Assembly: GCA_963817065.1 (NCBI GenBank)
Contig: CAWFMO010000001.1
Span: 1,302,001 to 1,366,000, forward strand
Reading direction: 5' to 3'
Source: CAWFMO01 sp963817065
Lineage (GTDB): Bacteria; Actinomycetota; Thermoleophilia; Solirubrobacterales; 70-9
Length of the DNA: 64,000 nucleotides
Shown here: one piece after another, positions 57,363 through 64,000 of the stretch
Layout of the letters: the number at the start of each line of letters is the position of its first letter
How positions within the stretch are numbered: position 1 is the stretch's first letter
Made by a program: the position numbers and the translations under genes
Notes under the pieces: model-generated
The model's input: only the letters and a program-made list of their open reading frames with translations
Databases searched by the model: none
Told to the model about the DNA's origin: nothing

Positions 57363-58631
57363 ATGGGCGAGGACAGAGACAGGGCCCCACGGATCGCCTC
57401 ATACCAGGCCGACCCCGAGTCGGTCGGTCGCGTGCTGCTGCTCTACAGCGGCGGGCTCGACACGAGCGTGATGCTGAAGTGGATCGGCGAGCAGTACGGG
57501 GCCGAGATCGTGACGATGACCGCCGACCTCGGCCAGCCCGGCGAGGACTGGGACGCGGTCACCGGCAAGGCGAAGGACCTCGGCGCGGTCGAGGCCGTCT
57601 TGATCGACGCCCGCGAGGAGTTCGCGCGCGAGTACGTGCTGCCCTCGATCAAGGCCAACGCGCTCTACGGCGGCGGCTACCCGCTGTTCACCGCGCTGGC
57701 GCGGCCGCTGATCGGCAAGCTCGCCGTCGACGCCGCGCGCGAGCACGGCTGCGACACGATCGCCCACGGCTGCACCGGCAAGGGCAACGACCAGGTGCGG
57801 ATCGAGGCGACGATCGCCGCGCTCGCGCCCGAGCTGAAGGTGATCGCCCCGGTGCGCGAGTGGGCGATGGGGCGCGAGGAGGAGATCGCCTACGCCCGCG
57901 AGCACGAGATCCCGGTCAAGGGCGGCACCGACGTCAGCCCCTACTCGATCGACGACAACCTCTGGGGCCGCTCCTCGGAGGGCCGCGAGATCGAGGACCT
58001 CTCGCAGCCGCCTCCCGACGACGTCTTCCAGCTCGTCACCCCGCCCGAGCGGGCGCCCGACGAGCCCGGCGAGGTGACGATCGGCTTCGAGGCCGGAGAG
58101 CCGGTCTCGATCGACGGCGAGCGACTCGACCTCGTGGCGCTGATCGACCGCGCCTCCGAGCTCGGCTGCCGCCACGGGGTCGGGATCGTCGACCACATCG
58201 AGGACCGGATCGTCGGGCTCAAGGTCCGCGACCTCTACGAGGTGCCGGCCGCCGAGATCATCCTCACCGCCCACCGCGAGCTCGAGAAGCTCGTCTCGAC
58301 GATCCACCAGAACAACTTCAAGGGCGGGCTCGAGGACCACTGGGCCTTCCTCGCCTACGCCGGCCTCTGGCAGGAGCCGCTGCGCTCCGACCTCGACGCC
58401 TACATGAACGCCGCCAACGAGTTCGTGACCGGCGAGGTGACGCTGAAGCTCTACAAGGGCTCGGCGACCCCGGTCGCGCGCTCATCTCCCTATGCGCTTT
58501 ATGACCAGTCGCTGGCCTCGTTCGGCGAGTCCGGCGGCGAGTTCTCGCAGGCGGCGAGCCCGGGATTCATCGAGCTCTTCACGCTCCAGAGCCGCCTCGC
58601 GCACCGGATCAGGAAACGCGATGACGGGTAG
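57363..58631 (+). CDS. argG: Argininosuccinate synthase
   Basis: A 422-residue enzyme joining citrulline and aspartate. The ATP pyrophosphatase loop is LLYSGGLDTSVML, followed by GCTGKGNDQVRIE, GTDVSPYSIDDNLWGRS and ILTAHRELEKL. It is the longer form with about 20 extra N-terminal residues (MGEDRDRAPRIASY). The ATG at 57363 is shared with a region of divergent promoters. It is separated from argCJBD by two unrelated genes. Confidence 0.95.
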   Translation: MGEDRDRAPRIASYQADPESVGRVLLLYSGGLDTSVMLKWIGEQYGAEIVTMTADLGQPGEDWDAVTGKAKDLGAVEAVLIDAREEFAREYVLPSIKANALYGGGYPLFTALARPLIGKLAVDAAREHGCDTIAHGCTGKGNDQVRIEATIAALAPELKVIAPVREWAMGREEEIAYAREHEIPVKGGTDVSPYSIDDNLWGRSSEGREIEDLSQPPPDDVFQLVTPPERAPDEPGEVTIGFEAGEPVSIDGERLDLVALIDRASELGCRHGVGIVDHIEDRIVGLKVRDLYEVPAAEIILTAHRELEKLVSTIHQNNFKGGLEDHWAFLAYAGLWQEPLRSDLDAYMNAANEFVTGEVTLKLYKGSATPVARSSPYALYDQSLASFGESGGEFSQAASPGFIELFTLQSRLAHRIRKRDDG

Positions 58632-58641
58632 GCTCCAAGAC

Positions 58642-58812
58642 ATGGAGCAGCGGCCCGCAGACAGCATCTACGCCCTGATCGGGCGCTTCGTCGTGCGCTT
58701 CATCGTCAACCGCTACCGGACGCAGATCGTCGCGGCCGGTGCGGTGGGCGTGCTCACCGTCGCGATCGGCGCCTGGCTGGCGCTGAGCCGCGGCGACCCG
58801 GACGACGGCTGA
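58642..58812 (+). CDS. 56-residue membrane protein
   Basis: A short protein with one predicted span (IVAAGAVGVLTVAIGAWLAL) after an amphipathic, arginine-containing segment (GRFVVRFIVNRYRTQ), ending in an acidic tail. ATG at 58642 is preferred over ATG at 58621 because a TAGGCT box at 58629-58634, overlapping the argG stop, lies 7 nt upstream. Unrecognised family; function unknown. Confidence 0.6.
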   Translation: MEQRPADSIYALIGRFVVRFIVNRYRTQIVAAGAVGVLTVAIGAWLALSRGDPDDG

Positions 58813-58860
58813 AACAAGCCTCTCGGTTCAAATATGAGCGGTTGCTAAGGTGCCGCGCTC

Positions 58861-59835
58861 GTGCCCGCGCGCAGGCTCAGCGGCAAGGGAATCGTCGTGC
58901 TGCCGCTCGCGGTGGTCGCCTTGGCGTGCGCGCTCTGGGGCCCGCTACCGGCCGGCGCTGACCTCAAGGATCGGATCGACGCCGCCAAGCAGGAAGCCGA
59001 GGCGCTCGAGACCAAGATCCAGGGCCGCGGCGAGCGGATTGCGGCGCTCGAGGCCGAGTCGGCCGAGGCCGAGCGGCGGGTCAGGGAGCTGACCGCCGAG
59101 CTGCGCGCCGGGGAGGCGCGCTCGAACGAGCTCGCCGCCGACCTCCAGGCGGCCGAGAAGAAGCTCGAGGCGTCACGTCAGCGCCTGAAGCGCGCCGAGC
59201 GCGTGCTCGCCGATCGCCTGGTCGAGATCTACAAGGAGGGCGAGGTCGACTACCTCGACGTCCTGCTCTCCTCGGACGGCTTCGACGACCTGACCACGCG
59301 CGCCGAATACCTGGGCGAGATCGAGCGGGCCGATTCGGGCGTCGCCGAGCGCTTCCGCGCGCTCAACGGCGAGGTCGCCGACGAGGTCGAGGGGATCGAG
59401 GGGCTCAAGGACGAGATCGACGACCACAACGTCGAGCTCGCCGCGGCGCAGGACGAGGTCGCGAAGACCAAGGCCGAGCTCGAGGACCGCGGCGCCGAGG
59501 TCCGGCGGGTCAAGGCGGCCGAGTCCGCCGATCTGGACCAGATGAGGAGCAAGGTCGCCGACCTCGTGGCGCAGACCCAGAGCGCCGGCGAGCAGTTCGG
59601 CCCCTGGTCCGGCGAGTGGGCGATCCCGACCTACATCGTGATGTGCGAGTCGGGGGGCAACTACCGCGCGCTCAACGAGTCGAGCGGCGCCGGCGGCGCG
59701 TACCAGATCATGCCCGCGACCTGGCGCGGTTACGGCGGCAAGGGATTGCCCCACGAGGCCGCTCCGGCCGAGCAGGACCGGATCGCCGGTGAGATCTGGG
59801 CTCGGTCGGGCCCGAGCCAGTGGACCTGCGCCTGA
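58861..59835 (+). CDS. Coiled-coil protein with Rpf-like transglycosylase domain
   Basis: A 324-residue exported protein. Signal peptide (VLPLAVVALACALWGPLPAGA), then about 200 residues of coiled coil of the CwlO/RipC type (EAEALETKIQGRGERIAALEA), and a C-terminal resuscitation-promoting-factor/transglycosylase-like domain: CESGGNYRALNESSGAGGAYQIMP, WRGYGG and EQDRIAGEIW. The catalytic Glu is Glu263. Coiled coils of this type are controlled by FtsEX in other wall hydrolases (inference here). TAAGGT at 58846-58851 supports a leaderless GTG. Confidence 0.85.
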   Translation: MPARRLSGKGIVVLPLAVVALACALWGPLPAGADLKDRIDAAKQEAEALETKIQGRGERIAALEAESAEAERRVRELTAELRAGEARSNELAADLQAAEKKLEASRQRLKRAERVLADRLVEIYKEGEVDYLDVLLSSDGFDDLTTRAEYLGEIERADSGVAERFRALNGEVADEVEGIEGLKDEIDDHNVELAAAQDEVAKTKAELEDRGAEVRRVKAAESADLDQMRSKVADLVAQTQSAGEQFGPWSGEWAIPTYIVMCESGGNYRALNESSGAGGAYQIMPATWRGYGGKGLPHEAAPAEQDRIAGEIWARSGPSQWTCA

Positions 59836-59845
59836 GCCCGCGCGG

Positions 59846-60280
59846 CTAGCCGCCCGCGATCAGCTTCAGGTCCTTGGGGCGCCAGAGCCCGTGCAGCAGC
59901 CGCGGCTCGACCGCGGCGAGGCCGCCCTTCTTCAGCTTGACCAGCCCGCCCGTCAGCTCGCCGATCGCCCCCGACATGTCGGGCTCGTGGCCGACGATCA
60001 GGACCTCCCCGCGGCCGGCGGCGAGCTCGAGCACGTCGACGGGGCCGCCGCGCAGCCGCTCGTCGATCTCGACCTCTAGCCCGAGCGCCTCGCAGGCGAG
60101 CCGCGCGGTCTGCTCGGCTCGGACCTTCGGGCTCGAGAGGCAGGTCTCGATCCCTGCGCCGAGCGCCACCAGCGCCGTGCCCGCGTTACGCGACTGGCGC
60201 TCACCCTTCTCGGTCAGCTCGCGGCTCGCGTCGTCGCCGGTGCCGGGCTCGGCATCGCCGTGGCGCAGCAGCCAGAGCAC
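59846..60280 (-). CDS. SixA-like phosphohistidine phosphatase
   Basis: A 144-residue histidine phosphatase: RHG motif (LLRHGDAEPG, catalytic His7), LSSPKVRAEQTARLA, and VGHEPDMSG with the second His. SixA proteins dephosphorylate histidine phosphocarriers or HPt domains. Its GTG start overlaps the stop of the EAL gene by one base (TAGTG), so the phosphatase is translationally coupled to a c-di-GMP phosphodiesterase. Confidence 0.87.
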   Translation of the reverse strand: MLWLLRHGDAEPGTGDDASRELTEKGERQSRNAGTALVALGAGIETCLSSPKVRAEQTARLACEALGLEVEIDERLRGGPVDVLELAAGRGEVLIVGHEPDMSGAIGELTGGLVKLKKGGLAAVEPRLLHGLWRPKDLKLIAGG

Positions 60281-61038
60281 TAGATCTCTGTCGCCAGGCC
60301 GGGCTCGAAGACGGGCTCGCCGAGGTGGTAGCCCTGGCCGTAGTCGACTCCGAGCGTCGCGAGCATCTCGATCGTCTCGTCGTCGGAGACGAACTCGGCG
60401 ATCGTCTTCAACCCCAACCCGTGGGCGAGGACGACGATCGCCTCGACGATCGCGCGGTCGCGCTGGTTCGTGGTCAGGTCGCGGACGAACTCTCCGTCGA
60501 TCTTGACGAAGTCGAGCGGCAGGTACTTGAGGTAGTGCAGCGAGCCGAAGCCGACGCCGAAGTCGTCGAGCGCCAGCGCGCAGCCGACGGCGCGCAGCGA
60601 CTCGGCGAACTCGATCGCGGCCGGGATGTCGTCGACGGCCGCGGTCTCGGTCACCTCGATCACGAGCCGCGCCGGGTCGACGCCCGAGCGATCGAGCGCG
60701 GACTCGATCAGCGACAGCAGGTCTGGGTCTCCGAGTGAGGAGCCGGAGATGTTCATGTGCAGCGCCGCCGTGTCGCCGACGTCGGTCGCCTCGAGGATCG
60801 CGACGGCCTTGTCGACGACCATGCGGTCGATCTCGCCGACCACGCCGAGCCGCTCGGCCGCGGGGAGGAAGTGCTCGGGGTCGACGTGGCTGCCGTCGTT
60901 CTCGAGCAGCCGCAGCAGGACCTCGTGCTGGCTGACCCGGCGCGTCGTCAGATCGACGATCGGCTGCCGGTAGAGCACGAAGCTGCCATCCGCAAGCGCC
61001 TCCCGCAGACGGTCGTCGACTGTCGCCTGTCCTTCCAT
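60280..61038 (-). CDS. EAL-domain c-di-GMP phosphodiesterase
   Basis: A 252-residue stand-alone EAL domain. Catalytic residues appear intact: E39 (EVLLRL), N96 (MNISG), E131 (EVTET), D158/D159 (DDFG), K179 (VKIDGEF), E215 (IAEFVSDDE) and Q235 (GQGYHLGEP). It should hydrolyse c-di-GMP. No sensor domain is attached. The ATG at 61038 is preceded by a TATGCT box 11 nt upstream. It diverges from dnaE across a 107-nt gap. Confidence 0.93.
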   Translation of the reverse strand: MEGQATVDDRLREALADGSFVLYRQPIVDLTTRRVSQHEVLLRLLENDGSHVDPEHFLPAAERLGVVGEIDRMVVDKAVAILEATDVGDTAALHMNISGSSLGDPDLLSLIESALDRSGVDPARLVIEVTETAAVDDIPAAIEFAESLRAVGCALALDDFGVGFGSLHYLKYLPLDFVKIDGEFVRDLTTNQRDRAIVEAIVVLAHGLGLKTIAEFVSDDETIEMLATLGVDYGQGYHLGEPVFEPGLATEI

Positions 61039-61145
61039 CGCCCAGATCCAGCATAGGACGTTCGGCTCGGAAACTCCGCAAATGAGCCTGCCGCAAGCAC
61101 CGTAAACCAAGAGTTAACGGCCGAGGCGGTTGCGAAGATCGACGG

Positions 61146-64000
61146 GTGAGCGGGGCCACCGAAGCCGTACATCTGCATGTCCACAGCGAGTACTCGCTGC
61201 TTGACGGGGCCTGCAAGCTCGAGCCGCGAAAGAAGGACAAGAAGTCGGGCGCTCCCACGGGCCGGATGTCGCTCGCCGAGCGGGCCGCCGAGCTCGGGAT
61301 GCCGGCGCTCGCGCTCACCGATCACGGGGTGATGAACGGCGCCGTCGAGCACTACAAGGCCTGCCGCGCCAACGGGATCAAGCCGATCCTCGGGATCGAG
61401 GCCTATCTGGTCGAGGACCTGAAGGCGATCGCCGGGACGCCGAAATACGAGCGCAACCACCTGACCCTGCTCGCGTCCTCGGACGCCGGCTTCCGCAACC
61501 TCGTCAAGCTCAGCTCCGCCGGATTCCTCGAGGGCTTCACGCGCGGGAAGGCGAACGTCGACCTCGACCTGCTCGAGCGCCACAACGAGGGCGTGATCGC
61601 GCTCACCGGTTGCCTCCAGTCGCGCTTCTGCCGGCGGCTGGTCGAGGACCGCCCCGACGACGCGCGCGCCCACATCGACGAGCTGCTCGGGATCTTCGGC
61701 CCCGAGCAGGTCTACTTCGAGGTCCAGCGCAACGGGCTCGAGATCCAGGAGAAGGCCAACGAGGGGATCGTGCGGATCGCGAAGGAGGTCGGGCGGCCCC
61801 TGGTCGCGACCGCCGACGTCCACTACCTGAAGCGCGAGGACTACGACCACCACGCGGCGCTGCTCTGCGTGCAGACGAAGTCGACGATCGCCGAGCCGAA
61901 GCTCAACTTCGACACCAACGAGTTCTTCCTCAAGAGCCCTGAGGAGATGGCCAAGGACTTCGCCGAGTGGCCCGAGGCGGTCCCTATGACGCTCGAGGTC
62001 GCCGAGCGCTGCGAGGTCGAGATCGAGCTCGACCAGCTGCTGCTGCCGCGCTTCCCGACCCCGGACGGCTCCGAGCCCACCGACATGCTGCGCCGGCTCG
62101 CGACCGAGGGGCTCGCGAAGCGCTACGGCGACCCGCTGCCCGCCGAGGCGCTCGAGCGGCTCGAGTACGAGCTCGGCGTGATCGAGGACATGGGCTTCGA
62201 GAGCTACTTCCTGATCGTCTGGGACTTCGTCGGCTACGCCAAGCGCGAGGGGATCGCGGTCGGCCCCGGGCGTGGCTCGGCGGCGGGCTCGATCGTCGCC
62301 TACGCGCTCGACATCACCGAGCTCGACCCGCTCGCCCACGGGCTGATGTTCGAGCGCTTCCTCAACCCGGCACGCAAGTCGATGCCGGACATCGACATCG
62401 ACTTCTCGGTCCGCGGCCGCGACCGGGTGATCCACTACGTCCAGGAGAAGTACGGGCGCGAGTCGGTGGCCCAGATCATCACCTTCGGCAAGATGGCCCC
62501 GCGCGCCGCGACCCGCGACGCGGCCCGGGTGCTCGGCTACGACTACGGCGCCGGCGACCGGCTCGCGAAGCAGATCCCCGAGCCGATCATGGGCCGCAAT
62601 CCGAAGTTCAAGGACTGCCTCAAGCCCGGCGAGGAGCTGAAGCGGACCTACGACTCAGACCCCGACGCGAAGCGGATCCTCGACGTCGCCCAGGGCCTCG
62701 AGGGGATCGTGCGCAACAACTCGATCCACGCCGCGGCGGTCGTGATCGCCGACCGCCCGCTGCAGGAGATCGTGCCGCTCCAGCTCGCCGACGACCGCGG
62801 GGCGGGGGAGCCCGGCGAGCGCTCCTACAAGGTCGTGACCCAGTACTCGATGGGCCCGATCGAGGAGATCGGTCTGCTGAAGATGGACTTCCTCGGGCTT
62901 CGCAACCTCGACGTGATCGAGGACGCGGCGGAGATCATCGACCGCTCGCGCGACGAGGGGCTCGACATGGAGGCGATCCCCCTCGACGACTCGAAGACCT
63001 TCGAGATGCTCGCCCGCGGCGACTCGATCGGCGTATTCCAGCTCGAGTCCGAGGGCATGCGCGAGGCGCTGCGCAAGGTGCGCCCGACCGGGTTCGACGA
63101 CATCGTCGCCTTGGTCGCGCTCTACCGGCCCGGGGCGATGCGCTACATCGACGACTACGCGCGCGGCAAGGCCAAGCCCGCCTCGGTGCGCTACCCCGAC
63201 GAGCGGATGAAGTCGATCGCCGAGGAGACCTACGGCTGCGTGATCTACCAAGAGCAGCTGATGAAGATCGCGACGGACATGGCGGGCTTCTCGGGCGCCG
63301 AAGCCGACGACCTTCGCAAGGCGGTCGGCAAGAAGAAGCGCGACCTGATGGCGACGATGGAGAACAAGTTCCTCGAGGGGCTCGAGGCCTCCGGCACCCA
63401 GCGCTCGGTCGCCAAGGACCTCTGGTCGCTGATGACCGCCGCGGCCGATTACTCGTTCAACAAGGCCCACGCCGCCTGTTACGGGCTGATCGCCTACCGG
63501 ACCGCCTACCTGAAGGCGAACTACCCGGCCGAGTACATGGCGGCGCTGATCTCCTCGGTGATGCGAACCAAGGACAAGGTCCCGTTCTTCGTCAACCGCT
63601 GCGCGGAGATGGGGATCGAGGTCCTGCCGCCCGACGTCAACTCATCCGACCACGGCTTCGTCGTCTCCGGCAACAAGATCCGCTTCGGGCTCGACGCGGT
63701 CAAGAACGTCGGCCACGCAGCGGTCCAGGCGATCCTCGCCGCGCGCGAGGCCGACGGCGACTTCGCCTCGCTCTGGGACTTCTGCGAGCGGGTCGACAAC
63801 CGCGCCGTCAACAAGCGCGCGGTCGAGTGCCTGCTCAAGTGCGGGGCGCTCGACTCGACCGGCGGCTCCCGCAAGGGGATGCTCGACGCGCTCCCGATGG
63901 CCGCCTCGCACGGCCAACAGGCCCAGGAGGACGCCCAGCGCGGCCAGGGCTCGATCTTCGAGCTCGAGGACGCCCCCGCCGGCGAGGGCGACGGGCGCGC
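61146..64000 (+). CDS. dnaE: DNA polymerase III alpha subunit, 3' end beyond window
   Basis: The first 951 codons are present. The PHP domain (HLHVHSEYSLLDG, LALTDHGVMNG, GCLQSRFC, TADVHYL) keeps the full set of metal-binding residues, so intrinsic 3'-5' exonuclease proofreading is likely, as in other actinobacterial DnaE1 proteins. The polymerase core has GPGRGSAAGS and the catalytic aspartates in MPDIDIDFSVRGR, and the fingers region YSFNKAHAACYG. The GTG at 61146 has no Shine-Dalgarno; GAAGAT at 61134-61139 is a possible -10. Confidence 0.96.
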   Translation, partial: MSGATEAVHLHVHSEYSLLDGACKLEPRKKDKKSGAPTGRMSLAERAAELGMPALALTDHGVMNGAVEHYKACRANGIKPILGIEAYLVEDLKAIAGTPKYERNHLTLLASSDAGFRNLVKLSSAGFLEGFTRGKANVDLDLLERHNEGVIALTGCLQSRFCRRLVEDRPDDARAHIDELLGIFGPEQVYFEVQRNGLEIQEKANEGIVRIAKEVGRPLVATADVHYLKREDYDHHAALLCVQTKSTIAEPKLNFDTNEFFLKSPEEMAKDFAEWPEAVPMTLEVAERCEVEIELDQLLLPRFPTPDGSEPTDMLRRLATEGLAKRYGDPLPAEALERLEYELGVIEDMGFESYFLIVWDFVGYAKREGIAVGPGRGSAAGSIVAYALDITELDPLAHGLMFERFLNPARKSMPDIDIDFSVRGRDRVIHYVQEKYGRESVAQIITFGKMAPRAATRDAARVLGYDYGAGDRLAKQIPEPIMGRNPKFKDCLKPGEELKRTYDSDPDAKRILDVAQGLEGIVRNNSIHAAAVVIADRPLQEIVPLQLADDRGAGEPGERSYKVVTQYSMGPIEEIGLLKMDFLGLRNLDVIEDAAEIIDRSRDEGLDMEAIPLDDSKTFEMLARGDSIGVFQLESEGMREALRKVRPTGFDDIVALVALYRPGAMRYIDDYARGKAKPASVRYPDERMKSIAEETYGCVIYQEQLMKIATDMAGFSGAEADDLRKAVGKKKRDLMATMENKFLEGLEASGTQRSVAKDLWSLMTAAADYSFNKAHAACYGLIAYRTAYLKANYPAEYMAALISSVMRTKDKVPFFVNRCAEMGIEVLPPDVNSSDHGFVVSGNKIRFGLDAVKNVGHAAVQAILAAREADGDFASLWDFCERVDNRAVNKRAVECLLKCGALDSTGGSRKGMLDALPMAASHGQQAQEDAQRGQGSIFELEDAPAGEGDGR

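Noticed and set aside
1..64000. CRISPR arrays, insertion sequences or toxin-antitoxin pairs
   Set aside because: No direct-repeat arrays, transposase motifs or recognisable toxin/antitoxin genes were found on reading both strands.

Overview
The window is about 70% GC and looks like chromosomal DNA from a deep-branching actinobacterium, most likely class Thermoleophilia (Solirubrobacterales-like). The reasons are the rpmF-plsX-acpP-rnc-smc-ftsY and rpsP-khpA-trmD-rplS-lepB-rnhB gene orders, a FliA/WhiG-type sigma gene next to a Xer recombinase, class E sortase, Rpf-like and YkuD wall enzymes, secreted proteins with lysine/cysteine-rich C-termini, and many genes whose only initiation signal is a TANNNT box 6-11 nt before the start codon. 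No prophage, insertion sequence or CRISPR array is visible. Three genes (smc, an L,D-transpeptidase gene and a beta-helix gene) are each broken by one small indel in a CG or C run, which looks more like residual assembly error than decay.

Layout. 1-6975: start of a divergent methyltransferase, then yceD-rpmF-plsX-acpP-rnc-smc-ftsY (ribosome, lipid, chromosome and SRP-receptor functions). 6997-10197: L,D-transpeptidase, a lineage-type secreted protein with a strong terminator, and an FAD oxidoreductase. 10210-15219: ffh, an acidic protein, rpsP-khpA-trmD-rplS-lepB-rnhB without rimM. 15226-19323 (minus): secreted beta-helix protein, MMPL transporter, yraN. 19440-25310: comM-dprA-thiD, a 30-residue membrane peptide, two small unknown proteins overlapped with ilvD. 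25326-34863: metabolic and wall genes, xer-whiG, an EF-G paralogue, glyoxalase, RNase HI. 34896-44144: three tRNA genes (Gly, Cys, Val), an AraC/cupin/NmrA/DUF1772 module, tandem winged-helix regulators, two secreted proteins, and two wall hydrolases, one behind a c-di-AMP riboswitch. 44378-52129: thrS, infC-rpmI-rplT, SpoU methylase, pheST. 52122-58631: argCJBD, a membrane protein, a sortase and argG. 58642-64000: small membrane protein, Rpf-like enzyme, EAL phosphodiesterase with SixA-like phosphatase, and the 5' part of dnaE.

Three themes run through the region. Translation and protein export genes (rpmF, rpsP, rplS, infC, rpmI, rplT, ffh, ftsY, lepB, thrS, pheST) form growth-linked operons. 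Wall remodelling is spread over five or more loci (two YkuD enzymes, NlpC/P60, M23, Rpf-like, sortase), at least one under c-di-AMP control. Arginine and branched-chain synthesis (argCJBD, argG, ilvD) supply building blocks. No stretch above 300 bases is gene-free; the largest gaps are 41125-41401 (terminator, AT-richer DNA, a palindromic promoter) and 44145-44377 (riboswitch plus divergent promoters).
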